This document shows positions 33,914 through 42,972 of a stretch of 64,000 nt of DNA, one piece after another. The DNA lies in NCBI RefSeq assembly GCF_026248825.1, contig NZ_CP110973.1, positions 2,933,001 to 2,997,000 on the forward strand, written 5' to 3'. The first letter of the stretch is position 1; each line of letters begins with the position of its first letter. This DNA comes from Larkinella insperata. Lineage in GTDB: Bacteria; Bacteroidota; Bacteroidia; Cytophagales; Spirosomataceae. A model generated the notes under the pieces. That model was not told the origin of the DNA. It did no database searches and saw only the letters and a list, made by a program, of their open reading frames with translations. The position numbers were made by a program, and so were the translations under genes.

Positions 33914-35166
33914 ATAGCGTTAATTGTATTCTCAAGATTTAAAGTGTTCCCTGGCTGAATTTTATAAATTTGATTATTATAGTTCATCAACCAGCATAAA
34001 ATGAGCAAGTTTATTGAATTATGTTGGAGCAAGCTTATTTCTGTCAAGCATAGTATAAATGTAGATATAAAAGTTAGTATACCAAAAGCTCTTATATTCT
34101 TGTCATCAGTTTTTAATATATTCATAAATATATATATCAATAACACTAAACTTAAAACCAATAGGGTCAAGCCACCTGAAAGTAATATATCTAAAAAAGC
34201 ATTGTGAGCTTTGCCTGTTACCCAATCCATATCAGAAAAGACGTTCATCTTTGCAGAGCTCTTCCAAAATCCCCAATATCCCCAGCCAAAAAAAGGTTTC
34301 TGGTAAATGGCGTCAGATAGATTCTCCCAAAGCTTTACTCGGCCAGTTAAATCTTCTGATTTACCAAGCATTTTGAAGAAAATATCATAGTAATTATTGT
34401 ATAGCAATATGGAAAAAGTAAAAAGCATAATAAGAAGTATTGTCAATTTCTTAGTACCTATCTTTTTTATGAATAAACTGAGCGAAAATATAACTGTACT
34501 CGTTATTAATGATGCAGAAGAGCCAGATAAATAAATTAGAGAAAGTGTTATCACAACAAAGATACAATTTTTTACGCTTTTTAAATTACATAAAAAGACA
34601 GGAAGTATAGTCGTCAGGATGGTTCCTAAGACATTTTTATGTAAAAACACTCCTCTAGCCAACCCATGATGGAAGCCTGTCATTCTGCCTAGACTAGGTA
34701 CAAAAAAATAGAATAAGTATGAAGCTAATAGTACGAATATTACATAATACTTTAATATTTTTATTAAATCTACATTCTTATTTTTAGAAATATTGTAACA
34801 AAAATATACAAAAAAGACAAATTGTATTGCACTAGTAAGCGTTTCAAGCTTTGCTTCTGACCAAATAAATGAGAAGCAGTAAAATATAGAGATTAAGAAG
34901 AAAAGCCTATTGCCTAGTGAAAGATTACTAATCGATAATGAGGGTTTTTTATTTATTGTGATGAATATTAGTAAAATTATGTACTTTAATATTTTAAAGA
35001 AGAAGGAGTTTTCTACTTCATCTTGTTCGTAATTGAATAAAACTGGGGCAAAGAAGGCATTGGTTATCAGCAGCAGATAGCTAATAATAAGAATATCATT
35101 TAGTATTGTCCGAAACGGATTAGGTCCTCTATATTGCAAGACTTCTGTATAAGGTGTATATTTCAT
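33910..35166 (-). CDS. O-antigen ligase/polymerase family protein (Wzy-like)
   Basis: 418-aa polytopic membrane protein with about ten or more hydrophobic helices. The Wzy_C-like periplasmic loop is visible as LTGRVKLWENLSDAIYQKPF followed by GWGYWGFW and AHNAFLDILLSGG, the His of 'HN' being the usual functional residue in this family. In this operon it is the only candidate polymerase. It overlaps the preceding glycosyltransferase gene by 38 bases and the following one by 4. Composition is very AT-rich, typical for wzy genes. Polymerase rather than ligase is inferred from context. Confidence 0.87.
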   Translation of the reverse strand: MKYTPYTEVLQYRGPNPFRTILNDILIISYLLLITNAFFAPVLFNYEQDEVENSFFFKILKYIILLIFITINKKPSLSISNLSLGNRLFFLISIFYCFSFIWSEAKLETLTSAIQFVFFVYFCYNISKNKNVDLIKILKYYVIFVLLASYLFYFFVPSLGRMTGFHHGLARGVFLHKNVLGTILTTILPVFLCNLKSVKNCIFVVITLSLIYLSGSSASLITSTVIFSLSLFIKKIGTKKLTILLIMLFTFSILLYNNYYDIFFKMLGKSEDLTGRVKLWENLSDAIYQKPFFGWGYWGFWKSSAKMNVFSDMDWVTGKAHNAFLDILLSGGLTLLVLSLVLLIYIFMNILKTDDKNIRAFGILTFISTFILCLTEISLLQHNSINLLILCWLMNYNNQIYKIQPGNTLNLENTINAI

Positions 35167-36193
35167 CTCTGGTTATTTTTAAAGGCTTCCGATCTTTCGA
35201 TATATAGATCTGATTATCTAAATAAGATTCAATTATTTTAATAATTGAAGTAGTATCAATGGGATCTACATAGTGAACGTTATTACTGTCTTTCAATATT
35301 AATTCTGAAAAACCAGAATTGATGTCGCTCAATATCATCGGAATACCAGAATTATAAACTTCTAATACACTGTTTCCTAAACCCTCCCAGAATGGAATGT
35401 GTATGAATAAATTCATATATTTGATGTATGAATAGTAGGATAAGACGAAGCCATGCAATACTATTTTACTTTTTGCGTCATACTTTTCAATCAGTTTTTC
35501 CAAGTCAGATGTATCGCCTTCTCCGAAAAAGTGAAAGGTGATATTTCTTTTTTTCTTTAAATACACTTCGACAATGTTACAGATCGTTTTTATATTCTTT
35601 TGGTAAGTTAACCTTGATACAAATCCAATATGGAAAGATGTAGAATCTAGTTTGTACTCTGAATTTAAAATATCCTTAATGATGATTGGATTGTATATTA
35701 CATGGACTTTCGTTTCGTCGCAATTGGTATGCTTAACAAGATCTAGTTTTACTGATTTTGAAATTGCAATGCATTTGTAACACCAATTGTACAAGTATCT
35801 AGATAAAGAGTTAGCTATTTTTATGAAAAATCTTTTTTCTTTTCGCTTTTGTTCGTTTATAGTGTTCGCTTCTCTAATTATGATTTTTGTGCCGGTTATT
35901 TTTCCTACTATTAAAGATAAAACATTTATATTAACAAGAGTGGTATATAAGTAGTCAATATCATTTAATATTAACTGTCTAGCTAATGAAAAACCAGAGT
36001 ATAGCGTTTTGCTTTTATCTAAGTATATAACTTTGACATTCTTGTCAATTAAAGCTTGGTATGGGCCTACGCGTCTTACAAGTATCAAGAATACATTGTC
36101 AGTTGTATGTCTAGCTAAGTAGTTTGCGTATTCAACCATTATTTTTTCTGCACCTCCACTTTTTAAGTCCTGCAAGAATATGCCAATATTCAT
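35129..36193 (-). CDS. Glycosyltransferase (GT4-like)
   Basis: 354-aa GT-B glycosyltransferase. The N-terminus MNIGIFLQDLKSGGAEKIMV carries the GGAE acceptor-domain motif. The donor domain contains HIGFVSRLTYQKNIKTI, FHFFGEGDTSDLEKLI and a terminal EGLGNSVLEVYNSGIPMILS loop in place of the more usual EGFGLxxxEA. It contributes a sugar to the lipid-linked repeat. Its start overlaps the flippase gene by 4 bases and its end overlaps wzy by 38 bases, so the genes are tightly coupled. Donor unknown. Confidence 0.88.
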   Translation of the reverse strand: MNIGIFLQDLKSGGAEKIMVEYANYLARHTTDNVFLILVRRVGPYQALIDKNVKVIYLDKSKTLYSGFSLARQLILNDIDYLYTTLVNINVLSLIVGKITGTKIIIREANTINEQKRKEKRFFIKIANSLSRYLYNWCYKCIAISKSVKLDLVKHTNCDETKVHVIYNPIIIKDILNSEYKLDSTSFHIGFVSRLTYQKNIKTICNIVEVYLKKKRNITFHFFGEGDTSDLEKLIEKYDAKSKIVLHGFVLSYYSYIKYMNLFIHIPFWEGLGNSVLEVYNSGIPMILSDINSGFSELILKDSNNVHYVDPIDTTSIIKIIESYLDNQIYISKDRKPLKITRDEIYTLYRSLAI

Positions 36194-37545
36194 TTTTTAG
36201 TAATTAATATTAAGACGATAAGAGTAAAAATATATAACAGTAAGCTGTTGCCAAAATATAACATATTGGTGATAATACATAGGCATAGTAAAAAATATTT
36301 ATAATTTAAAAGCCATCTATTGTATTTAATTTTAAAAAGAATAAAAGCTGATAAGAAGTAAATCGTGTTACTTAATATAAAGGAATATGTTGCTCCATAA
36401 ATTTTATATTTATCAATTAGTATAGGTAAGGTAAAATATGAGATCAATAGATATAAAGTGGTTGCAATAACATTTATGGATTTATTTGTAAATATTAGTA
36501 AGTATTGATCGATGTAATAATACTTTAATCCTTTCATAAAAGAACCTGCCAAGATTAATAGGAACAAATTATTTATATACGTAAGATAGCTGTTATAAAA
36601 TATTTTTCCTCCAATAAAAGGCATCAATGTGTTGTACACTATTAGAATTGTCAAAATAATTACTAATTGAAAACTTAAATTTAATTTGCTTTGCTTTTCA
36701 AATTGCTCATCATTCTTTTCTTCGTAATGTTTTATCAATCTGGGATAACCGCTCAAGTTGATTGCCATCATGGCAGCTAGAACTGTATTTTCACATATAT
36801 CACTTACATAAGCGAATCCGCCTAGATTCTCTGCTCCTAATTTTATGTTTATTAAATTTCTATAATAGTTGTAGAGTAAAGCGTTAGAGACTGGTGTAAA
36901 AACGAACACATAACCGTAAAGGTAAATTCTCTTTATTTTTTCAAAATCAAATTTTATGTTGAAAGAGAACTTATTAAAATTTATAGTATACAAAGCAAGC
37001 AAAGGTGTGATATATGTAAAAACTAGCTGAAAGTTACCAGCGATATTCAAAGATCTTATAGCCCAAATTAATAAAATATATAAAGTTGACTTAGATATAT
37101 TAAGTATTAGATACTTCAAAGCCTTAAATTCGGCTCTTTGTTTTTCTTGGTACAGTTCAAATTTTATCTGAAGGATGGCTAAAATGGCGCTTATAATATA
37201 ACTTATATCTATTTTTATAAAGATGAGGCTTATTGATAGTAAAATTATTGATATAAGATTTACTAGTGAGTCAATTTCTTTAAATTGAATATGGAATATT
37301 TTATTTTTGTTAAACCTTACGTAGTAAAGTTTAATACAATAAAAGAATGTAATTGTTAATATGTTAGCATTAGCAACGATTAGAGAGAATGAGCCGTATT
37401 CAACATCTGAGTAATAATAACTTATTAATGATAAAGCCAGTAAGCTAAGTATTCCTGAAAATACTTTTGATAATAAATATATTATGTTCTCTTTAAGAAC
37501 ATATTTTGTACTTTCATTTTTAAAGGTTGCTGTAACCATTTGCAT
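36190..37545 (-). CDS. Lipopolysaccharide/exopolysaccharide flippase (Wzx-like)
   Basis: 451-aa protein with 12 or more predicted membrane helices and almost no soluble region, of the polysaccharide-synthesis MVF/MATE-like clan. The N-terminus has the typical LKENIIYLLSKVFSGILSLL and a following aromatic-rich SYYYSDVEYGSFSLI. It would move the undecaprenyl-PP-linked repeat to the periplasmic face for polymerisation. It is the first member of the tightly overlapping group wzx-gt-wzy-gt, and is among the most AT-rich genes in the window (15 G+C of 60 bases at 36241-36300). Assignment by topology and context. Confidence 0.85.
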   Translation of the reverse strand: MQMVTATFKNESTKYVLKENIIYLLSKVFSGILSLLALSLISYYYSDVEYGSFSLIVANANILTITFFYCIKLYYVRFNKNKIFHIQFKEIDSLVNLISIILLSISLIFIKIDISYIISAILAILQIKFELYQEKQRAEFKALKYLILNISKSTLYILLIWAIRSLNIAGNFQLVFTYITPLLALYTINFNKFSFNIKFDFEKIKRIYLYGYVFVFTPVSNALLYNYYRNLINIKLGAENLGGFAYVSDICENTVLAAMMAINLSGYPRLIKHYEEKNDEQFEKQSKLNLSFQLVIILTILIVYNTLMPFIGGKIFYNSYLTYINNLFLLILAGSFMKGLKYYYIDQYLLIFTNKSINVIATTLYLLISYFTLPILIDKYKIYGATYSFILSNTIYFLSAFILFKIKYNRWLLNYKYFLLCLCIITNMLYFGNSLLLYIFTLIVLILITKK

Positions 37546-37559
37546 CTGTCAATCTGAAG

Positions 37560-37694
37560 TTATTGTTTATGGATTGTATCAAACACAAGTCCAATGTATT
37601 CACCAGATAGGTAAATCCGTTCAGAATGACCTATTACGATATCTAATCCTTTTAAAGCGTATATATTTTCCACAAATAGCCTTTGACAGAACAT
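37560..37694 (-). CDS. Possible 44-aa small protein or gene remnant before wzx
   Basis: An ATG at 37694 opens 44 codons ending 14 bases before the flippase start. The translation (MFCQRLFVENIYALKG, then LDIVIGHSERIYLSGEYIG, then LVFDTIHKQ) has normal protein-like composition. It could be a real small protein, or the tail of a lost gene. A stop codon precedes the ATG in frame. I found no family match. Confidence 0.3.
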   Translation of the reverse strand: MFCQRLFVENIYALKGLDIVIGHSERIYLSGEYIGLVFDTIHKQ

Positions 37695-37716
37695 GTTAGC
37701 TCACTTATATTTATTA

Positions 37717-38373
37717 TCACCAGGCGTTCTTATTACCCTTAACCATTTTCTCAATAGTCCACCAACATATTTTGATATCTAGAGAAAGAGAGGCATATTT
37801 CGTATACCAGACATCATAGCGGACTCGGTGACGCATCTGGTTCAGTTCTGCAGTTTCACCGCGAAATCCTTTTGATTGAGCTAATCCAGTGATGCCTGGT
37901 TTTACCGCAAACCGATGTTTGTATTCAGGTATTAACGGTAGGTATTGTACGTCGAGCGGGATTGGGTGAGGACGTGGGCCTACTATACTCATATGGCCCG
38001 CTAGTACATTCAGTACCTGAGGAAGTTCGTCCATATTAGTTTTACGGAGTATCCGGCCAATTTTGGTTACCCGGATATCGTTTTGTGTGGCTTGTTTAAA
38101 GGAAGCATTTTTCTGATGCCTCATTGTCCGAAACTTCAAGCAGGGGAAAGGCCGCCCATTAATTCCTGATCGTAGCTGAACAAACAATACAGGACCTTTT
38201 GACTCTAATCTTATCAAAATCCCAATTAAAGGTAAAAGCCACGAAAGAATAAATATTGCAACTAGAAGAGATACGATGATATCGAAGCATCGTTTTACCG
38301 CTGGTTGAGATTTCTTCGCAGTAGTCTCACTGACTACATAGTACGAAGAATTTGGTTGTAATAAGTTAATCAT
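37717..38373 (-). CDS. Initiating sugar transferase (polyprenyl-phosphate hexose-1-phosphate transferase, WcaJ/PglC-like)
   Basis: 218-aa monotopic membrane transferase. A single N-terminal re-entrant hydrophobic helix (CFDIIVSLLVAIFILSWLLP) is followed by GPVLFVQLRSGINGRPF, KFRTMR, RKTNMDELPQVLNVL with the catalytic Asp-Glu pair, GHMSIVGPRPHP and KPGITGLAQ. It loads the first sugar-1-phosphate onto undecaprenyl phosphate, starting the repeat unit. The long N-terminal domain of WcaJ is missing, so it is the short PglC-like form. It lies between the kinase and flippase genes on the same strand. Confidence 0.94.
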   Translation of the reverse strand: MINLLQPNSSYYVVSETTAKKSQPAVKRCFDIIVSLLVAIFILSWLLPLIGILIRLESKGPVLFVQLRSGINGRPFPCLKFRTMRHQKNASFKQATQNDIRVTKIGRILRKTNMDELPQVLNVLAGHMSIVGPRPHPIPLDVQYLPLIPEYKHRFAVKPGITGLAQSKGFRGETAELNQMRHRVRYDVWYTKYASLSLDIKICWWTIEKMVKGNKNAW

Positions 38374-38415
38374 AACGCTTCCAGGTTGAGTGATTGGGGC
38401 GGTTTGGCAAAGTTC

Positions 38416-38447
38416 TTACTGACCGGTTTTTATATCGGTCAGTAAGC
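38416..38447 (-). terminator. Hairpin between wzc and the sugar transferase gene
   Basis: Arms CTTACTGACCG (38416-38426) and CGGTCAGTAAG (38437-38447) are perfect over 11 bp. No U-run follows on the minus strand, so it is more likely a partial terminator, RNA-stability or attenuation element that separates export genes from synthesis genes. Confidence 0.5.
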
Positions 38448-38482
38448 TGCCTTAACGTTCGTTGAGTAAATGGCTAAGTAAC

Positions 38483-40837
38483 TTAGCTTCCTGGTAACAG
38501 ACGTTTCAAAAAGGATTTCTTTTTAACGGTATCTTGTTCATAATACCCACCGGCTCCATAACCATAGCCGTATCCATAGCCATACCCATAACCGTAGCCG
38601 TAAGCACCACTCTCCTGGATGGAGTTTAAAACAAGACTTAGCTTTCGGAACCGTTGCTCTTTGTACATAACATCTACCATCTTCAGGTGCTGTTTCGGTG
38701 TCACCTCGTGTCGGACGACGTACATCGTTGCATCTGTTTTGTCGGCCAGGATCTGTGCATCTGTAACCAGACCAATCGGAGGAGAGTCCACAATAATGTA
38801 CTGGAACCGTTCGCGTAACTGTTGGAATAGCTCTTCCACTTTATCGCTAACTAATAGCTCTGCCGGGTTTGGCGGAATGGGACCACTGGTTAAGATGAAA
38901 TAGTTGTCCATACCCGGAACTGGCTGAATAATCTCATCCAAAGATACCTGACCAACAAGGAAGTTGCTAAGCCCAACCGTGTTTGGCATGTTGAGCATGG
39001 AATGCAATTTCGGACGACGCAAATCCATCTCCAGAATTACCGTTGGACGATCAATTAAGGCTAAGCTGGCACCAAGGTTCAGTGAGATGAACGACTTACC
39101 TTCACCACTCATACTGGACGTGAACAGAATCGCCAAACTCTCATTGTTGGAACGAAGGAATTGCAAGTTGGTACGCAGGGCACGTACTTGTTCCGCAACA
39201 ATTGATCGGCTATTGGACGTAACAACCATCGGGAATTTATGCTTTGCATAAGCGATTTCGCCAATAATAGGTGTTTTGGTCAGTTCCTCAATATCTGTGC
39301 GTTTGCTAATCCGGTTGTTCAGCATATCACGGCCGGCGAGTACACCAACCGGAATCATAAGACCAAAAACTCCGAATAGTAAAAAGACCAGTGCTTTTTT
39401 AGGCTTGATGGGCTTACTAGTGCTTCTTGCTCGGTCAATAGTCCGGCTGTCTGCTATCGTTGATGCGTAGGAGAGCGCTGTCTCTTCCCGTTTTGCAAGC
39501 AAGTAAGTATACAGATTGTTTTTGATAGCTTGCTGACGGGTAATATCTAATAAAGCTCGTTCCTTGCGGGGAACTGACCGAATCATTGTTTCAAACTTCT
39601 GGTTGTGAGCCAACAATCTCTGCCGGGTTCCCATCAGAATATTTTTCATTGTCTGGATATTTCCATCAATATTGGCCTTAGTAGAACGAATCTGATCATC
39701 CAAAGAACGCAGAAGGGGGTTGTTCTCGGAAGTTGTTTTAGCCATATGTTCACGCTGGAGCTCCAATTCCGACACTTTTGTAATCAGCCCCAATAAAGTA
39801 GGATCACTTAAGCCCAAGGTAGAGGGGGCCGAACCACTTTCTCCATTTTTCCGATGAATATAGCGTTCTACATCTTCCAGTGCACCCAATTGAATGTTAA
39901 CCTGACTCAGCTGAGCATCGTTCTGTTGAACACTTTGCAGGAAAATCTGCGACTCGGTACTGATATCCGTAATACCCTGAGCGGATTTGTAAACTTCCAC
40001 ATCTTTTTCCACGGTTGCCAATTCACCAGAGATCAGTTGAAGACGTTCTTCAATAAAGTCAAGCGTATTGGAAGCTACCAGGTTTTTATCTTTCAATGCA
40101 GCGTCGTTGTATTCTTCAATAATCTTATCAAGAATGTTACGTCCTTTTTCCGGAACGGCCGTTTCGAGGCTGAGTATCAAAACCGTTGATTGCTTACTGG
40201 TAGCTTCTACTTTCAGATCTTCGACGTAGCTCTGAATAACTTCCTGTTTCGGAGCTACGTGTACGATAACCGGTATCGTATCAAGTCCCGCCGTTGCTTT
40301 TGGGAAAATCCGGATCCGGCCATAATCCGTGTTTAGACTCTGGTTAACGGGATAGATTTTATCGCCAATCTTAACGGTATTCGGAGTAACAAACGTAATC
40401 GTCAGTGGTTCTTCATACAACAACGAGTTCGATTGCTCAATCACCAGACGGAAAGGAGAATCTTTGTAGATCTCACGTTCGCCCAGGGGCGTATCATGAA
40501 AGTAGGTAACATCAAGCGCCAGGGCATCGTTTACCTTCTCCATAATGGTATAGGATTTCAGAATCTCGATCTCATTTTCGACAACTTTCGAGTCCGTAAA
40601 GAGATCCATCTCTTTCATGATGTTGTCTGCCGAGATTCCTTTCTTCTCATCCTTAATCAAAATACTGCTCTGTACTTTGAAGATAGGTACCTGATAAAGA
40701 ATGTAAGCGTACCCAAGTGCAAGCGCAACAACAAGCGAGAGGAGAAACCACTTCCAGTTCTTTAAATACCGGAAGAGGATTAGCTGCAGGTCAGGTTCTT
40801 TTTCTTCCTGCTGATAAACGTAGGGAGTCGTAATCAT
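38483..40837 (-). CDS. wzc: Polysaccharide co-polymerase/tyrosine autokinase (Wzc-like)
   Basis: 784-aa inner-membrane protein. The N-terminal Wzz-type part has one membrane helix near residue 30 and another near residue 490 flanking a periplasmic coiled-coil domain; the C-terminal BY-kinase domain has Walker A TSSMSGEGKSFISLNLG, Walker A' ILEMDLRRPK and Walker B YIIVDSPPIGLVTDA. The tail is a long YG repeat (at about 38560-38610) ending in GGYYEQD: the phospho-acceptor tyrosine cluster. It controls chain length and export by cycles of autophosphorylation, reset by the CpsB-like phosphatase. It follows wza by 75 bases in the same operon. Confidence 0.95.
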   Translation of the reverse strand: MITTPYVYQQEEKEPDLQLILFRYLKNWKWFLLSLVVALALGYAYILYQVPIFKVQSSILIKDEKKGISADNIMKEMDLFTDSKVVENEIEILKSYTIMEKVNDALALDVTYFHDTPLGEREIYKDSPFRLVIEQSNSLLYEEPLTITFVTPNTVKIGDKIYPVNQSLNTDYGRIRIFPKATAGLDTIPVIVHVAPKQEVIQSYVEDLKVEATSKQSTVLILSLETAVPEKGRNILDKIIEEYNDAALKDKNLVASNTLDFIEERLQLISGELATVEKDVEVYKSAQGITDISTESQIFLQSVQQNDAQLSQVNIQLGALEDVERYIHRKNGESGSAPSTLGLSDPTLLGLITKVSELELQREHMAKTTSENNPLLRSLDDQIRSTKANIDGNIQTMKNILMGTRQRLLAHNQKFETMIRSVPRKERALLDITRQQAIKNNLYTYLLAKREETALSYASTIADSRTIDRARSTSKPIKPKKALVFLLFGVFGLMIPVGVLAGRDMLNNRISKRTDIEELTKTPIIGEIAYAKHKFPMVVTSNSRSIVAEQVRALRTNLQFLRSNNESLAILFTSSMSGEGKSFISLNLGASLALIDRPTVILEMDLRRPKLHSMLNMPNTVGLSNFLVGQVSLDEIIQPVPGMDNYFILTSGPIPPNPAELLVSDKVEELFQQLRERFQYIIVDSPPIGLVTDAQILADKTDATMYVVRHEVTPKQHLKMVDVMYKEQRFRKLSLVLNSIQESGAYGYGYGYGYGYGYGYGAGGYYEQDTVKKKSFLKRLLPGS

Positions 40838-40912
40838 AACGTTTTGAGTAATTGGAAGCTTGTTAAATAGCAGTTGATCCGAATTGGATTTAGCTGCTTA
40901 ATGGCAACTTGG

Positions 40913-41701
40913 TTAATAACGACGAAGAATAACTGCTATAAAAGACAGTGCACCAATAATCGACGGTAGAATTGTGTAAAAGCGGTCTGCATACGCCAGA
41001 CGGGCTTTTCCCGGTTCTATATAGATTACATCGTTGGGATGTAGGTAGTAGTAAGGTGATTTAAACAAATCGCGCTGGTTCATATTAACACGGCCAAATT
41101 CCCGTTTCCCATTCGTTTCCCGGATGATTAACACATTGTCGCGTCGACCGTAAATGGTAATGTCGCCAGCCAAACTAAGAGCTTCTGTGAGCGTCATTTG
41201 TTCGTTTGGAACGCTGAACATCGACGGCCGGGATACCTCACCCAGTACCGATACTTTGAAGTTCAAAAATCGGACCGCTACGGTCGGTTCCTTCAAATAA
41301 TTTTTAAGTTTTTGCTGAATTACATCCCGTGCCCCAGCCGATGTCAGACCCACTATCTTTATTTTACCAACTAAGGGTAACTGAACATTGCCTTCTGCAT
41401 CCACCAGGTAACCCACAGCGGTTGTTACGGGTACCTGCCCTTGGAAAGAGTTTAAGTTTGTACGCTGTTCGATACCGGCGTAGGGATTGAAGAAGCTACT
41501 GGCCTCCGGGTTTAGACTATTAACGTTTATACCCAATAAGTCATTAACTTGAATAATTGGTACATAGCGGTTTGTAATCTCCTGAACGATTGCCGTGCTG
41601 TCAGAGGAGGGACCTTGAAAATAAGTGATCTGTTTTTGGGAGATGCAGGACGAGAAGCCGATAACCATTAAGCCGAATACGAGCCTATTCCAATTCTTCA
41701 T
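40913..41701 (-). CDS. wza: Polysaccharide export lipoprotein (Wza-like)
   Basis: 262-aa outer-membrane export lipoprotein. The signal peptide ends in lipobox GFSSC. It then shows the polysaccharide-export domain (VPIIQVNDLLGINVNSLN) and an SLBB-like segment (FKVSVLGEVSRPSMFSVP, QMTLTEALSLAGDITIYGRR, HPNDVIYIEPGKARLA). A single C-terminal hydrophobic helix (FYTILPSIIGALSFIAVIL) may cross the membrane, as is common in Bacteroidota Wza-like proteins. It is the first gene of the minus-strand polysaccharide operon and works with the Wzc protein encoded next. Confidence 0.93.
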   Translation of the reverse strand: MKNWNRLVFGLMVIGFSSCISQKQITYFQGPSSDSTAIVQEITNRYVPIIQVNDLLGINVNSLNPEASSFFNPYAGIEQRTNLNSFQGQVPVTTAVGYLVDAEGNVQLPLVGKIKIVGLTSAGARDVIQQKLKNYLKEPTVAVRFLNFKVSVLGEVSRPSMFSVPNEQMTLTEALSLAGDITIYGRRDNVLIIRETNGKREFGRVNMNQRDLFKSPYYYLHPNDVIYIEPGKARLAYADRFYTILPSIIGALSFIAVILRRY

Positions 41702-42083
41702 GTGTTTATGTTAAATAACCTTTATAGATACTGATTTATCCGACAGAAAGACGTGTCCCAGGAGCCTACTGCCCCATCAGAAGCCCTTTCTAGCCTGTTT
41801 ATTTAAAGTAAGAATGAAAAACGCAAAAAAAATTTCTTAGGTGTTTCATTTTCATAGTAACAAAATACGTACCGTATCCTAAATTTATGGCTGTCGATTT
41901 TAGGAATTGCAAAAATATTTTCTCATTTTTCGGTGTCGATTGAGTTATCAGACTTTTCACCGGTTGATTTTGTCCGGCAGATGGCATGACTTCACGATCG
42001 GCAGTGTACGAACTAGGAATTTATTTTTGCAATTACTTAGTCCGATATTCTGGTATTAATCTTTATCTCTTGTCTCTTTTGCC
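41702..42083. other. Intergenic region upstream of wza
   Basis: 382 AT-rich bases with no supportable gene; it separates the polysaccharide operon from an IS5 fragment. It must hold the wza promoter, but I saw no clean consensus. A stretch of eight A near 41825 and AT-rich blocks are the only notable features. Confidence 0.45.
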
Positions 42084-42410
42084 ATGCGAAAGTATGAATT
42101 GACCGACTCCCAGTGGGAAAAATTAAAGGATATGATGCCCTCTAACAATCGCCCGGGTCGTCCGTGGCGTTCCCACCGTCAATCCATTAATGGTATTCTC
42201 TGGATCTTAAATTCCGGGGCGCCCTGGCGTGACCTGCCTGAACGTTACGGTTCCTGGAAAACCATTTATGATCGTTTCCGTCGCTGGCAGCGCGATGGCA
42301 CCTTGGCAAAAATTCTGACCCTTTTACAATTAAATTTCCCTGCCGTAACCGCGACGGACAATTTCGCACCGGTTACATCGGAGCAAACCTTTCATCAATC
42401 AATTAGCTAG
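42084..42410 (+). pseudogene. Truncated IS5-family transposase N-terminus
   Basis: The first about 85 codons match the N-terminal DUF4096 domain of IS5 transposases: MRKYELTDSQWEKLKDMM, NRPGRPWRSHRQSINGILW, SGAPWRDLPERYG and RFRRWQRDGT. After TLAKIL the frame carries unrelated residues and stops at 42410; no DDE domain follows in any frame. The fragment is therefore dead. It marks the left side of the accessory pocket 42.0-47.0 kb. Confidence 0.85.
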
Positions 42411-42891
42411 CATAAAATGCTGTCTAATACCTCAAGAAACGGTTCTCGTTCGTCTCCATTGACGACCATTCATTAGGCTTTTGATAATTTCAACATCTGT
42501 TGAAATGAAATATGTAGCAGACAGAGATAGAGAGCTTTACAGCTAAAGTAAGTAACTATTTGGAAATACTGCTGATCTAATTATAACGTATCAAACCACC
42601 ATATTTCTAGTCATCCAGCTTAAGAGAATTATCAGTCATTCAGATATAATAATCTCAAAACTGCTTGTTCGTAATTATTAATTCAAATTTAGTAAAAATT
42701 GTTATTAAGCAAGAGGTCCGTCCGTAAAATAAACGTTAAATAGGATTTTTGTTATTTAACTTCTATAGAGTTGGAATTCGTCAAGTTGCCTTTTTTTGAA
42801 TTGCCGGACACTCATTGATACATTTCCACTTGAATGGTTACAAAATTTATGCCAGTCAAGTTAGTAATGAGAAGTATTGTTGAGATAGTAC
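42411..42891. other. Gene-free AT-rich spacer
   Basis: About 480 bases between the IS5 fragment and the terminator of the acyltransferase operon. No open frame of interest, no repeats above background and no RNA-gene signal seen by eye. Confidence 0.4.
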
Positions 42892-42933
42892 AAAAGAAAA
42901 GTCGGATTTGAACAGATGTTCTCAATCCGACTT
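42892..42933 (-). terminator. Terminator of the peptide/acyltransferase operon
   Basis: Arms AAGTCGGATT (42899-42908) and AATCCGACTT (42924-42933) are perfect over 10 bp. On the minus strand a T-rich run (complement of 42892-42900) follows. It lies 39 bases downstream of the stop at 42973. Confidence 0.8.
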
Positions 42934-42972
42934 AAAGGGTAACATTAAGTAACTTTGGTAGAGGCAGCAGAA

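Noticed and set aside
38560..38610. Short tandem repeat read as a possible CRISPR or satellite
   Set aside because: It is the coding repeat for the YG tail of Wzc, in frame and of a known type.
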